Below, piece after piece: positions 26,634 to 35,822 of a stretch of 64,000 nucleotides of DNA. The notes under the pieces are model-generated. The model was not told the DNA's origin. It did not search any database and saw nothing but the letters and a program-made list of their open reading frames with translations. Positions within the stretch are counted from its first letter, which is position 1, and each line of letters opens with the position of its first letter. A program made the translations under genes and the position numbers. Origin of the DNA: Acinetobacter tibetensis (GTDB lineage: Bacteria > Pseudomonadota > Gammaproteobacteria > Pseudomonadales > Moraxellaceae); assembly GCF_023824315.1 (NCBI RefSeq), contig NZ_CP098732.1, forward strand, positions 2,356,001 to 2,420,000. Direction: 5' to 3'.

Positions 26634-26657
26634 CTTGTATTTTTTAAAATACCCATC
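26634..26657 (+). promoter_or_regulatory. Possible heat-shock (sigma-32) promoter of lon
   Basis: CTTGTA followed after 12 bp by CCCATC resembles the sigma-32 pattern (CTTGAA, 11-16 bp, CCCCAT) and ends 46 bp before the lon start. The match is imperfect; it is offered because lon is a heat-shock gene in related bacteria. Confidence 0.35.
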
Positions 26658-26703
26658 ACTATAAAAAATATGGCAACACCGTTGTCACTCATTAGGAGTG
26701 CCC

Positions 26704-29133
26704 ATGTCTGAAATTATTATGAATCAAGAAACCTTAGAGCCTCAGGTTCCAAGTGTATTACCACTTTTAGCGTTACGTGATGTGGTGGTGTATCCACACA
26801 TGCAAATCGCGCTATTTGTAGGTCGTGAAAAATCGATCAATGCAGTTGATGTGGCTCGTAACAGTGACAATCTAGTATTTGTGGTTGCTCAGAAAGATTC
26901 TCTTTCAGAAGAAATTGATCACGACAACTTATATCAATACGGTACTGTCGCGAAGATTGTGCAAGTTGTGAATCATGAAAATGATGAAAACTGTATAAAA
27001 GTATTAATTGAAGGCTTGCATCGTTCAAAGCTAGAAAAAATCATTGATGAAAATGATTATCTAACCGCAGAACATGCGCTTAGCCCAATGTCAGTCCACA
27101 TTGACGAAACAACGCAAGAAACACGCGTTCAAGAATTACGTGCCCTGTTTGCTCAATATGCGGAAGCAAAACTACGTAATGCACGTGAACTGATTGCTGC
27201 TGCGAACAAGATTGACGATTTACTACAATTGTTATTCTTCGTAGCGACCCGTGTTCCACTGAATATTGATGTGAAGCAAAAATTCCTCGAACACGATGAA
27301 TTTGAAGCACATTTACAAGAACTGATGACATATTTATTGCAACAATCTGAAGAGCAACAGATTGAGCAAACTTTACATGACTCAGTAAAGCGTCAAATGG
27401 AGAAAAATCAACGCGAATACTTCCTCAATGAAAAGATGAAGGTCATTCAGCGTGAGCTTTCTGACATGAATGGCGGTGCGGAAGATGACGTTGCTGAAAT
27501 TGAAAAACGTCTTGCTGAAGCTGATTTGCCCGAACACGTGCGTAAAAAAGCTGAAAGCGAATTCCGTAAACTCAAAGCAATGCAACCTGCGTCTAGTGAA
27601 GCGGCTGTGGTGCGCAATTATATCGAGGCCATTTTAGATACGCCTTGGAATAAAGCCAGCAAAGTCAGCATTAACTTAAGCAAAGCGCAAGAAATTCTCG
27701 ATGCAGATCATTACGGCTTAGACGACGTGAAAGATCGTATTGTGGAATATCTCGCAGTTCAATCTCGCGTGAAAAAACTCAAAGGTCCGATTCTATGTTT
27801 AGTCGGCCCTCCGGGTGTAGGTAAAACCTCACTGGGCGAATCTGTTGCGAAAGCGACTGGTCGTGAGTTTGTCCGTATGGCGCTGGGTGGCGTACGTGAC
27901 GAAGCGGAAATCCGCGGTCACCGTCGTACCTATATCGGTGCGATGCCGGGTAAAATTGTGCAGTCTTTAACCAAAGTTGGTGTAAAGAACCCATTGTTCT
28001 TGCTCGACGAAATTGACAAGATGGCGCAAGACTACCGTGGCGACCCTGCTTCTGCGTTGCTTGAAGTACTCGATCCATCACAGAACAACAAGTTTAACGA
28101 TCACTATTTAGATCTTGATCTAGACTTGTCTGAAGTGATGTTCATCTGTACTGCCAACAGCATGAATATTCCAGAAGCCTTGCTGGATCGTATGGAAGTG
28201 ATTCGTCTACCGGGTTATACCGAAGATGAAAAAGTCAATATTGCTGAACGCTACCTTGTTCCTAAAGCCATTAAGAACAATGGTCTACGTGCGAAAGAAC
28301 TGACTGTTCATGAAGAAGCGATTCGTGACATCGTGCAGCGTTATACACGTGAAGCTGGTGTGCGTAGCTTAGAGCGTGAAGTCTCGAAAATTGCCCGTAA
28401 AGTAGTAAAAGAAGCGGTCAGCAAAAAGGCGAAAAACCTACAAGTTGATGTGACTTCGGCTAATCTTCCAGACTACTTAGGTCCACATAAATTTGACTTT
28501 GGTATGGCAGAAGATGAAGCACAAGTCGGTCGTGTCAACGGTTTAGCATGGACTTCTGTCGGTGGTGAGTTATTGACCATTGAAGTTGCTGCTGTGAAAG
28601 GTAAAGGTAAATTCATTACTACGGGTTCACTCGGTGATGTGATGAAAGAATCGATTACCGCAGCCATGACCGTGGTACGTACACGTGCAGATGAGTTAGG
28701 CATCGAGTCAACTCGCTTTGAAGAGACCGATGTTCACGTCCACTTACCAGAAGGTGCAACACCAAAAGATGGTCCATCTGCTGGTTTAGCACTGACTACA
28801 GCATTGGTTTCTGCCTTCACAGGCATCCCAATTCGCCCTGACATTGCCATGACAGGTGAAACCAGTCTTGGTGGTCGTGCAATGCGTATTGGTGGTTTGA
28901 AAGAAAAATTGCTTGCTGCACATCGTGGTGGCATTAAATTAGTCTTCATTCCTCAAGATAATGTCCGTGATCTTGCCGAGATTCCTGAAAATGTGAAAGA
29001 AGGTCTTGAAATTAAAGCGGTAAAATCAATTGATGAGATTTTGCCTCTTGCCTTGACCTCTATGCCTGAACCTTTGGTTAAAGCACCGATTGTAAAACCA
29101 GTCGATGATGGTAAAAAAGCAGCACGTCACTAA
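26704..29133 (+). CDS. lon: ATP-dependent Lon protease
   Basis: An 809-residue LonA. It has an N-terminal substrate-binding domain (PLLALRDVVVYPHMQIALFVGR), an AAA+ module with Walker A GPPGVGKTS (about 365) and Walker B FLLDEIDKM, and a C-terminal serine protease domain with catalytic Ser in PKDGPSAGLA and Lys in GGLKEKLLAAHR. It degrades misfolded and short-lived regulatory proteins in the cytoplasm. The ATG at 26704 follows a good TAGGAG site; a GTG two codons upstream is less likely. A terminator follows at 29149. Confidence 0.97.
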   Translation: MSEIIMNQETLEPQVPSVLPLLALRDVVVYPHMQIALFVGREKSINAVDVARNSDNLVFVVAQKDSLSEEIDHDNLYQYGTVAKIVQVVNHENDENCIKVLIEGLHRSKLEKIIDENDYLTAEHALSPMSVHIDETTQETRVQELRALFAQYAEAKLRNARELIAAANKIDDLLQLLFFVATRVPLNIDVKQKFLEHDEFEAHLQELMTYLLQQSEEQQIEQTLHDSVKRQMEKNQREYFLNEKMKVIQRELSDMNGGAEDDVAEIEKRLAEADLPEHVRKKAESEFRKLKAMQPASSEAAVVRNYIEAILDTPWNKASKVSINLSKAQEILDADHYGLDDVKDRIVEYLAVQSRVKKLKGPILCLVGPPGVGKTSLGESVAKATGREFVRMALGGVRDEAEIRGHRRTYIGAMPGKIVQSLTKVGVKNPLFLLDEIDKMAQDYRGDPASALLEVLDPSQNNKFNDHYLDLDLDLSEVMFICTANSMNIPEALLDRMEVIRLPGYTEDEKVNIAERYLVPKAIKNNGLRAKELTVHEEAIRDIVQRYTREAGVRSLEREVSKIARKVVKEAVSKKAKNLQVDVTSANLPDYLGPHKFDFGMAEDEAQVGRVNGLAWTSVGGELLTIEVAAVKGKGKFITTGSLGDVMKESITAAMTVVRTRADELGIESTRFEETDVHVHLPEGATPKDGPSAGLALTTALVSAFTGIPIRPDIAMTGETSLGGRAMRIGGLKEKLLAAHRGGIKLVFIPQDNVRDLAEIPENVKEGLEIKAVKSIDEILPLALTSMPEPLVKAPIVKPVDDGKKAARH

Positions 29134-29148
29134 TTTCAGCAAGAATGA

Positions 29149-29175
29149 AAAGAGAGCTACGGCTCTCTTTTTTTA
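29149..29175 (+). terminator. Terminator of lon
   Basis: AAAGAGAGC / GCTCTCTTT form a 9-bp stem with a TACG loop, followed by eight T. It is 15 bp after the lon stop codon. Confidence 0.9.
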
Positions 29176-29264
29176 TTACAATTTACTGTTGATAACACCA
29201 CATATCTTTATGCTTTTATCCCCTACAATAAATTGCATCCATAGGATGATACAGGACCATTAAA

Positions 29265-29645
29265 ATGAAAAACCCTGTCGGATGGTTTGAAATATATGTC
29301 AATGACATAACCAGAGCCAAACAATTTTATGAAGCCGTATTTAAGATTCAACTCTCTGAACTCACTCCTCCTTCTGAGGGTAACTCGCTTCAAATGTGGG
29401 CTTTCCCATCAGATATGCAAGCCTATGGCGCTTCTGGTGCTTTGGTAAAAATGTCAGGTATCGCCGCTGGTGGGAATAGCACATTAATCTATTTTTCATG
29501 TGAAGACTGTGCAGATGAAGCTGCCCGAATTGGTCATGCTGGTGGCAAAATCCATGAAACAAAAACTTCAATCGGTGAGTACGGATTTATTGTTTTAGCT
29601 TTTGATACAGAAGGGAATATGATTGGTTTACACTCCATGAAGTAA
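29265..29645 (+). CDS. VOC (glyoxalase/bleomycin-resistance fold) protein
   Basis: A 126-residue single VOC domain. It begins NPVGWFEIYVNDITRAKQFYEAVF and ends FVLAFDTEGNMIGLHSMK-like (residues read IVLAFDTEGNMIGLHS), the two beta-alpha-beta modules of the fold. VOC proteins bind metal and act as lyases, dioxygenases or binding proteins; the substrate cannot be told from sequence. It has its own gap upstream and is not in an operon. Confidence 0.85.
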   Translation: MKNPVGWFEIYVNDITRAKQFYEAVFKIQLSELTPPSEGNSLQMWAFPSDMQAYGASGALVKMSGIAAGGNSTLIYFSCEDCADEAARIGHAGGKIHETKTSIGEYGFIVLAFDTEGNMIGLHSMK

Positions 29646-29752
29646 ACCAGTGTATCGTAAATAATTTAAGATTATCGTATGTTCTGACTTTTAGTATTAA
29701 GTAAGTTTACCTTCACAAATCAGACTTGAAAAAACAGAAAAAAAGCCCCATA

Positions 29753-29758
29753 TATAAT
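29753..29758 (+). promoter_or_regulatory. -10 box of the small-RNA candidate
   Basis: A perfect TATAAT lies about 7 bp before the first structured base of the RNA candidate. No well-spaced -35 is present: TTGAAA at 29726 would give a 21-bp spacer. The promoter is thus only half supported. Confidence 0.5.
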
Positions 29759-29764
29759 AGTAAG

Positions 29765-29868
29765 AATACATATGTGCTGTATGTTTCTTATTCCTAAAGG
29801 TTATCTGTTTCTCCAGGCAGATAATCTCTTGATCGCAGTCCTTACACTATTCAAGGACTGCGTTTTTT
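29765..29868 (+). ncRNA. Candidate small RNA of about 104 nt with three hairpins
   Basis: The stretch has no open frame and folds into three consecutive stems: GAATA-CATA...TATG...TATTC (29764-29793), TTATCTG...CAGATAA (29801-29824) and a 10-bp terminator CGCAGTCCTT / AAGGACTGCG followed by six T. A TATAAT box precedes it. It lies between two convergent genes, each with room for its own ending. I do not recognise an Rfam family. The single-stranded stretch CCTAAAGG between hairpins 1 and 2 could be a base-pairing seed. Confidence 0.6.
29834..29868 (+). terminator. Intrinsic terminator of the small-RNA candidate
   Basis: A perfect 10-bp stem at 29834-29843 and 29853-29862 with a 9-nt loop and six T. 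It is too far (about 190 bp) from the VOC gene stop to be that gene's obvious terminator. Confidence 0.85.
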
Positions 29869-29927
29869 ATTGGTATTCTTTATTTTTTCTACATAAAAAA
29901 TAATGATGCCCTTTTATCCCACATTAT

Positions 29928-30866
29928 TTACTTCAATATTGTTTGCACCAGCCCATCGATCACTTGGGTCATCTTTTCAAGATTTAAAGTCTTTAGTCTG
30001 TCCGCAGTCGTATGATAATTCTTATTCCGATAAAAGGCGGTATCGGTCAGCATAATCGCAGGAATATCATAATTCCAATAGTTGCTATGACTGGAAAAAT
30101 TCAGCCCAGGGGTAAAAGAGGGTGCAACTAAACGTTGGCATTCCAACTGCTGCATTGCAGCACAAAAACGCTCACCTAGCCCACGCGAATCGATATCACT
30201 CACCGCTGCAATAAAGTTGCCGTGACTTGGATAAATCCATTTCAATCCAACAGGATATTCTTGTACCAGTGCTGCATCGTAGTAGCCAATCATTTCCAGC
30301 ATATAAACTCCTCGAATCTTATCACGCTGTGCTTGTACGGATTTGGCATGTACATAACTGCCCATATATTCAGTATTGGTATACGGCGGTTCTTCAAGCG
30401 TATAAAAAGTAAATTCTACATTATGGCTCAGATGGCTTTTTTCCTGTGACAAAATACGAGCCGTTTCAATTACTCCTGCGACCCCAGAGGCATTGTCATC
30501 TGCTCCCTGTACTTCACCAAACACATCATAGTGTGCGCCCACAATGACTTTTTCGGCACCTCCCACATTTAATGAACAGACCACGTTGCGATAATTCTGC
30601 CGATTCACAATATAATTCTGAAATTGACAAGGAATACCAAATAAACGCATTTGCTCTTTGATCCAAGCAGAAACTCGATTTAATTCGGCAGTATTTTGAT
30701 GATTCCGAAATGAACCTGTACCAATAATTTGCTGTAGATAAAGTTGTACATTCTGAACATCAGCTTGTTGACTGATGGCAGAATTGGCCTGACTCTGCGT
30801 AGCCACCGATATAGCGACCATCAGTAAACCCACCCAACCTATTTTAAAAAATTTCTTCCTTTTCAT
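29928..30866 (-). CDS. Secreted M28-family zinc aminopeptidase
   Basis: A 312-residue exported peptidase. A basic N-terminus and hydrophobic helix (about 1-28, ending SQAN) form a signal peptide. Metal-ligand motifs of M28 enzymes are visible: VIVGAHYDVFGEVQGADDNASG (His and Asp ligands), the Glu pair in TLEEPP and a late His in NKNYHTTADRL. It probably trims peptides in the periplasm or outside. It is monocistronic, convergent with the small-RNA candidate. Confidence 0.88.
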   Translation of the reverse strand: MKRKKFFKIGWVGLLMVAISVATQSQANSAISQQADVQNVQLYLQQIIGTGSFRNHQNTAELNRVSAWIKEQMRLFGIPCQFQNYIVNRQNYRNVVCSLNVGGAEKVIVGAHYDVFGEVQGADDNASGVAGVIETARILSQEKSHLSHNVEFTFYTLEEPPYTNTEYMGSYVHAKSVQAQRDKIRGVYMLEMIGYYDAALVQEYPVGLKWIYPSHGNFIAAVSDIDSRGLGERFCAAMQQLECQRLVAPSFTPGLNFSSHSNYWNYDIPAIMLTDTAFYRNKNYHTTADRLKTLNLEKMTQVIDGLVQTILK

Positions 30867-31019
30867 TTATTATTATTCCACCGTCATCGCAATTTTTTTC
30901 GTTCTTAAAGAGCATTAATGCAACAGCCAGTAATTATTTTCAATTGCAAAATGTATATCGACATTGGATTGTGTTCATTCAACGCTATAATTCTGCTGAA
31001 TTAGCATGTGATGCCAGAT

Positions 31020-31502
31020 ATGAAAATACGAATTCTGACCATCGGTCAAAAAATGCCAGCATGGGTTCTGACGGGTTTTGAAGATTATTTCAAACGAATT
31101 CAACCCTTTGTACAGACTCAAATTATTGAGCTACCAATGGCAAAGCGTGGAAAAAATGATTCTGAAGCCGACATTTTAAAATATCGACAAATTGAAGGTG
31201 ATAGCATTTTAAATGCGCTCAAACAGAATGAAACGCTCATTGCGCTTGAAGTGGGTGGTCGTGAATTCAGCACTGAAAAACTGGCAGACACCATGAAATC
31301 TTGGATGTTGGAAGGCAATGATGTTGCCTTAGCAATTGGTGGACCAGATGGTCATTCAGAAGCGGTCCGTAAAGCAGCAGCGTGGCATTGGTCGTTATCT
31401 AAACTGACCTTGCCACACCCTTTGGTGCGTGTCATGCTGATTGAACAGTTATATCGAGCCATGAGTATTAACCACAATCATCCCTATCATCGGGCGGGTT
31501 AA
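31020..31502 (+). CDS. rlmH: 23S rRNA (pseudouridine1915-N3)-methyltransferase RlmH
   Basis: A 160-residue SPOUT methyltransferase. I start it at the ATG at 31020 (MKIRILTIGQKMPAWV), the family start; ATG and GTG codons lie 9 and 12 bases upstream. The SAM knot motif is AIGGPDGHS and the C-terminus LYRAMSINHNHPYHRA is diagnostic. It methylates pseudouridine 1915 in helix 69 of 23S rRNA on the 70S ribosome. Confidence 0.97.
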   Translation: MKIRILTIGQKMPAWVLTGFEDYFKRIQPFVQTQIIELPMAKRGKNDSEADILKYRQIEGDSILNALKQNETLIALEVGGREFSTEKLADTMKSWMLEGNDVALAIGGPDGHSEAVRKAAAWHWSLSKLTLPHPLVRVMLIEQLYRAMSINHNHPYHRAG

Positions 31503-31616
31503 AGCTGTTCTCCATCATTCTATAATTGCAACAATACGTTGAATAGAAACTATTTATTCAATTATTCGTATTTGGCATGATGAACATATTCTTTTATTCA
31601 AATTAGGCGCAAGACA

Positions 31617-32393
31617 ATGAATCTACAAACTTTACCAGGTTTATTTATTTCACATGGATCTCCCATGCTTGCGCTTAACCCTGAACAAGTTGGCCCAGCT
31701 TTACACCGTTTAAGCTTAAATCTCCCGACACCCAAAGCCATTGTTGTGATGTCAGCACACTGGGAAAGTCAGGCACTGGAAGTCAATACGGGCATCCGCC
31801 CAGAAACTTGGCATGATTTTCGTGGTTTTCCCCCTGCGCTGTATGAAATTCGCTATCCTGCCCCAGGTGAACCTCAACTTGCCGAAGACATTTTAAAGCG
31901 TCTGTCCGATGCAGGATTTGATGCGCATGCTAACAATAGCCGCCCGCGTGATCATGGTGTGTGGATGCCATTACTCCACATGTTCCCGAATGCAGATATC
32001 CCCGTGGTTGAAATTTCACTCCCCATGCACATGTCCGCAGAACAGATTTATCAAATTGGGCAAGCTCTTTCAGTTTTACGTGCACAACAAGTTTTACTGA
32101 TTGGTTCAGGCAGTATTACCCATAATTTGTCTGAATTGTCATGGCATGGGGAATCTCAGGATGTGCCTGTATGGGCATCCACCTTCCGTAATTACGTGGT
32201 TCAAAAACTAACGCATCAAGACTATGAAGCGGTATTGGACTGGAACAGCATTCCCTATGTACAGCGCAACCATCCAACCCTAGAACATTTTGCGCCTCTA
32301 TTTTTTGCAATGGGTACTGGAACGCGATTCAACATTGTACATAGCAGTTTCACAATGGGTTCATTGGGAATGGACATTTATCGTTTTGACTAA
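31617..32393 (+). CDS. ygiD: Class III extradiol ring-cleavage dioxygenase, YgiD/DODA type
   Basis: A 258-residue LigB-fold protein related to 4,5-DOPA extradiol dioxygenase. Metal-ligand motifs are FISHGSPMLAL (His near 13), MSAHWES (His near 49) and DHGVWMPLLHMFP. YgiD-type enzymes cleave catechol rings of DOPA-like molecules; the physiological substrate here is unknown. It stands alone with a strong terminator 17 bp downstream. Confidence 0.9.
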   Translation: MNLQTLPGLFISHGSPMLALNPEQVGPALHRLSLNLPTPKAIVVMSAHWESQALEVNTGIRPETWHDFRGFPPALYEIRYPAPGEPQLAEDILKRLSDAGFDAHANNSRPRDHGVWMPLLHMFPNADIPVVEISLPMHMSAEQIYQIGQALSVLRAQQVLLIGSGSITHNLSELSWHGESQDVPVWASTFRNYVVQKLTHQDYEAVLDWNSIPYVQRNHPTLEHFAPLFFAMGTGTRFNIVHSSFTMGSLGMDIYRFD

Positions 32394-32410
32394 TCCTTTA
32401 TAAACATTAA

Positions 32411-32454
32411 AGAAATGAATACAAATGTTGTACACGTATTCATTTCTTTTTTTT
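32411..32454 (+). terminator. Terminator of the ygiD-like gene
   Basis: AGAAATGAATAC / GTATTCATTTCT form a perfect 12-bp stem, followed by T8-10. Confidence 0.9.
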
Positions 32455-32508
32455 ATTAATCATTTAACCTTTAGTTTTGTAGCTATTCACTAAAGTGTTA
32501 ATTTAAAA

Positions 32509-33279
32509 ATGAAATTGAAATACCTTTTACTTGCTTTGTTGCCTTTTTCTCTTGCTGCTTGCCAATCAACTCAAACACCATCAAATTTGGATCAAGCCGT
32601 GAATGTACAATCAATTCCTGATCAAAACAAAACACTTGCTGCCTATGAATGGATCAGCACTACATCGACCACGCCAAAACCTTTAACACTGTCGTTTAAT
32701 ACACAAGGACAATTGTCCGTAAAAACGAGCTGTAACGGTTTAGGTACGAGCTGGAAAATTGAAGGTGACAAAATTGTCACAGGTGCAATGATGGGCACAC
32801 AAATGGCTTGTGCTGAACCCGCGATGCAACAAGAACGCTTAGCAGCAGATTTACTCGGTCAACGTTCAATTCAATTTACGTTGAATAGCCAAAATATTGA
32901 AGCACCGACATTAACACTGGTTTCTGCGAAAGGCGAAAAACATGTCTTTGTTGGGAAAATGACACCTGAAACGAAATATCAATCTCAAGGTGAAACCCTC
33001 TTTTTAGAAATTTCACCAGAAACAAAAACCTGTTCCGCTGGCGTCGCTCGCATTGAGTGCTTACAAGTTCGTGAAATCAAATATGATGACAAAGGTATAA
33101 AAACAACTGTCGATAAAGATTGGACTTTATTCTACGACCATATCGAAGGCTATACTCACGATTCTAAAACCCGCCAAATTGTTCGCGTAAAACGTTTTGA
33201 ACGTCAAAACCCTGCTGCGGATCAATCAAAATATGCTTATGTGAAAGATATGGTCATTGAAACCGAAACTGTAAAATAA
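32509..33279 (+). CDS. META/DUF4377-type lipoprotein
   Basis: A 256-residue lipoprotein: signal peptide with lipobox LAAC at about 15-18, then a META (HslJ-like) domain (about 45-155, with YEWISTT and LSVKTSCNGLGTSW) and a second domain starting TLFLEISPETKTCSAGVARIECLQVRE, as in DUF4377 proteins. META proteins are envelope proteins sometimes linked to heat or drug tolerance; no enzymatic role is known. Single gene, sharing a bidirectional terminator with gdhA. Confidence 0.88.
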   Translation: MKLKYLLLALLPFSLAACQSTQTPSNLDQAVNVQSIPDQNKTLAAYEWISTTSTTPKPLTLSFNTQGQLSVKTSCNGLGTSWKIEGDKIVTGAMMGTQMACAEPAMQQERLAADLLGQRSIQFTLNSQNIEAPTLTLVSAKGEKHVFVGKMTPETKYQSQGETLFLEISPETKTCSAGVARIECLQVREIKYDDKGIKTTVDKDWTLFYDHIEGYTHDSKTRQIVRVKRFERQNPAADQSKYAYVKDMVIETETVK

Positions 33280-33289
33280 GCACATATAA

Positions 33290-33322
33290 AAAAAGCCGAT
33301 GCAATTACATCGGCTTTTTTAT
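33290..33322. terminator. Bidirectional terminator between META lipoprotein and gdhA
   Basis: AAAGCCGATG / CATCGGCTTT stem with CAATTA loop and A/T-runs on both sides, serving the two convergent genes. Confidence 0.9.
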
Positions 33323-33342
33323 GCTGTGTTATTTATTCAGCT

Positions 33343-34689
33343 TTAGAACACACCCTGTGACAGCATGGCATCTGCAACTTTTACAAAGCCTGCAATGTTC
33401 GCACCATCCACATAATTAATGCTACCGTCTGCTTTGGTGCCATATTTAACACAATTGCGGTGAATGTCTTTCATAATCGCATGTAAGCGCTCATCGACTT
33501 CTTCGAAACCCCACCCTAAACGCAAAGCATTTTGTGACATTTCTAGACCTGAGGTTGCAACGCCCCCTGCATTGGATGCCTTACCTGGTGCATACAAAAT
33601 TTTCGCTGCAACAAATTTTTCAACAGCATCGAGGGTTGAAGGCATATTGGCACCTTCTGCAACACAGAAAACACCATTAGCTAATAATACCTCTGCATCT
33701 TCACCCGTCAATTCATTCTGAGTTGCACATGGTAAAGCAATATCACAAGGAATCCCCCAAGGGCGTTTGCCTTCTAAATATTCAAATCCATGCTTAGATG
33801 CAAATTCAGAAATACGTCCACGCGCTTCATTTTTCAAATGCATCACTTCTGCTAGAAGTTCGTCGGTGAAACCATCTTTGACATAAACCGTACCATTCGA
33901 GTCTGAAAGTGATACGACTTTTGCACCTAGGAACATGGCTTTTTCCGCAGCAAATTGTGCAACATTACCTGAACCTGAAATGGTCACAGTTTTTCCTTGG
34001 AAACTGTCACCACGCGTTTTTAGCATTTCTTCAGCAAAGTATACTGTGCCATAACCCGTTGCTTCTGGGCGTGCCAAAGAGCCGCCAAATGCCAAGCCTT
34101 TACCAGTAAATACACAAGAAGTGTCATTACTGAGCTTTTTCATCATGCCTGCCATATAACCGACTTCACGACCACCAACACCAATATCTCCAGCAGGAAT
34201 ATCTGTGTTAGAACCTAAGTGACGGTATAGCTCAATCATTAATGCTTGGCAGAAACGCATGATTTCGCCTTCTGACTTCCCTTTAGGGTCAAAGTCAGAA
34301 CCCCCTTTTCCGCCACCCATAGGCAACGTTGTTAAGGCATTTTTAAAAGTCTGTTCAAAACCCAAGAATTTTAAAATGGATAAATTGACAGAGGGATGGA
34401 AACGCATTCCCCCCTTAAATGGGCCAATTGCTGAGTTGTATTGAACACGAAATGCTCGATTTACATGGGTATTGCCTTGATCATCTACCCATGACACGCG
34501 GAATTGGATGGCACGTTCTGGTTCAACTAAACGCTCAAGTAATCCATGTGCTGCATACTTTGGGTTCTTTTCAATGAATGGCCACAGACTGGTCATCACC
34601 TCTTCTACCGCTTGTAGAAACTCGGGTTGGTGTGCATCACGTGTTTTTACGTAATCCAAAAAGTCGTTTAGGCTACTGTATTTCAACAC
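33343..34689 (-). CDS. gdhA: NADP-type glutamate dehydrogenase
   Basis: A 448-residue hexameric glutamate dehydrogenase of the bacterial NADP-dependent class. Visible are the substrate-lysine region LPMGGGKGGSDFDPKGKS, PAGDIGVGGREVGYM and the Rossmann motif SGSGNVAQFAAEKA. It makes glutamate from 2-oxoglutarate and ammonia. It is monocistronic, with a long AT-rich upstream region that should hold its promoter. Confidence 0.96.
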   Translation of the reverse strand: MLKYSSLNDFLDYVKTRDAHQPEFLQAVEEVMTSLWPFIEKNPKYAAHGLLERLVEPERAIQFRVSWVDDQGNTHVNRAFRVQYNSAIGPFKGGMRFHPSVNLSILKFLGFEQTFKNALTTLPMGGGKGGSDFDPKGKSEGEIMRFCQALMIELYRHLGSNTDIPAGDIGVGGREVGYMAGMMKKLSNDTSCVFTGKGLAFGGSLARPEATGYGTVYFAEEMLKTRGDSFQGKTVTISGSGNVAQFAAEKAMFLGAKVVSLSDSNGTVYVKDGFTDELLAEVMHLKNEARGRISEFASKHGFEYLEGKRPWGIPCDIALPCATQNELTGEDAEVLLANGVFCVAEGANMPSTLDAVEKFVAAKILYAPGKASNAGGVATSGLEMSQNALRLGWGFEEVDERLHAIMKDIHRNCVKYGTKADGSINYVDGANIAGFVKVADAMLSQGVF

Positions 34690-35028
34690 TTCATCCTCAG
34701 CAATTTATGAATCAAAATAGGTCAAAATTAAATTAAGTGATAAATTTTGGCGCAAAACATTAAATACTTTTTATCTACCTTCCACAATATTTATTTAAAA
34801 TAACATCATATTTTCAATATATAACAAACAATTATTTAACTATTACTCAAAGTTTGTCTTTTCTATTTTTTAAACCCTAGCTTAACAATTCACCCAAGCC
34901 TTGCACTATATAAATACACTAAATGCATTAATTTGGAACACAAGATTAATCCATTGAATCATGCTAAAATTCGGGAAAATTTGACTCTATCTCTCTAATC
35001 CTGTTTTAAAGACAGGTGTGGTTTTCGC
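34690..35028. promoter_or_regulatory. Divergent gdhA-rsxB intergenic region
   Basis: 339 bp of AT-rich DNA between divergent genes. No promoter stands out. A small hairpin, CCTGT...ACAGG (35000-35016), lies just before the rsxB ribosome site. No open frame is supported. Confidence 0.4.
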
Positions 35029-35820
35029 ATGATTTCGCAAATTGCTCTCATTCAACACATCGACTCTCTACTCCCCCAAACTCAATGTGGTTTATGTGGT
35101 CATCGAGATGGTTGCCTTCCCTACGCCAAAGCGATTGCAGAAGGAGAAGCAGCCAATAAATGCGTACCAGGTGGGCAACCTGTTGCAGATGCTCTAGCCC
35201 TTTTGCTACAGCGCCAACATTTACAGGTTGAAGAAAGTGTATGGCCACTTCAGGCGGATGGACGTCCGCAACGGATGAAAGCCATTATTCGAGAAGATGA
35301 ATGTATTGGTTGTACCAAATGTATTAGTGCATGCCCTGTCGATGCGATTATTGGATCAGGTAAACTCATGCACAGTGTCTTAACTGATTTGTGTACGGGC
35401 TGTGAACTTTGTATTCCACCCTGTCCAGTCGACTGCATTGATTTAGTCGAAGACTTGAATAGCTTACCGAATGAAATTGAGCGTACTAAGGAACAAAACA
35501 ATTTACGCCAGCGCTACTATGCTCACATTCAGCGAGAAGAAACTCGGCGCTTGCACCGCAAAGGGCCTGTGGTACGTGCCGAGATTGATACCACATTATT
35601 TGCTCAATTTTCGGCTCAACTTGACTCTGTACCTGTGATTGAAGTTGCAGATAAAACACCTGCTGTAGCCAATCAAAATGCCCAATCAACCATTGAATTG
35701 GCAAAGTTACGGACACAAATTAAAAAATTAGAAAAACAACTTAGTGTTCGTGAAGATGTCGCCAAACGTGCTCAATTGCTAACATTGACCGAACAACTCA
35801 ATGCATTGCAGGGGGTTTAA
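35029..35820 (+). CDS. rsxB: RsxB-type iron-sulfur electron-transfer protein
   Basis: A 263-residue ferredoxin-like protein. It has an N-terminal four-Cys cluster motif (Cys20, 23, 29 and 45) of the RnfB type and two classical [4Fe-4S] motifs, [12 protein letters not shown] and [12 protein letters not shown]. The last 60 residues form a coiled coil. RsxB/RnfB normally has an N-terminal membrane helix and works in the Rnf/Rsx complex; here the helix is missing and no other rsx genes are nearby. It starts two bases before nth, so the two are one operon. Confidence 0.9.
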   Translation: MISQIALIQHIDSLLPQTQCGLCGHRDGCLPYAKAIAEGEAANKCVPGGQPVADALALLLQRQHLQVEESVWPLQADGRPQRMKAIIREDECIGCTKCISACPVDAIIGSGKLMHSVLTDLCTGCELCIPPCPVDCIDLVEDLNSLPNEIERTKEQNNLRQRYYAHIQREETRRLHRKGPVVRAEIDTTLFAQFSAQLDSVPVIEVADKTPAVANQNAQSTIELAKLRTQIKKLEKQLSVREDVAKRAQLLTLTEQLNALQGV

Positions 35821-35822
35821 AC

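Noticed and set aside
29726..29731. TTGAAA as -35 box for the small RNA
   Set aside because: The spacer to TATAAT would be 21 bp, too long for a normal sigma-70 promoter.
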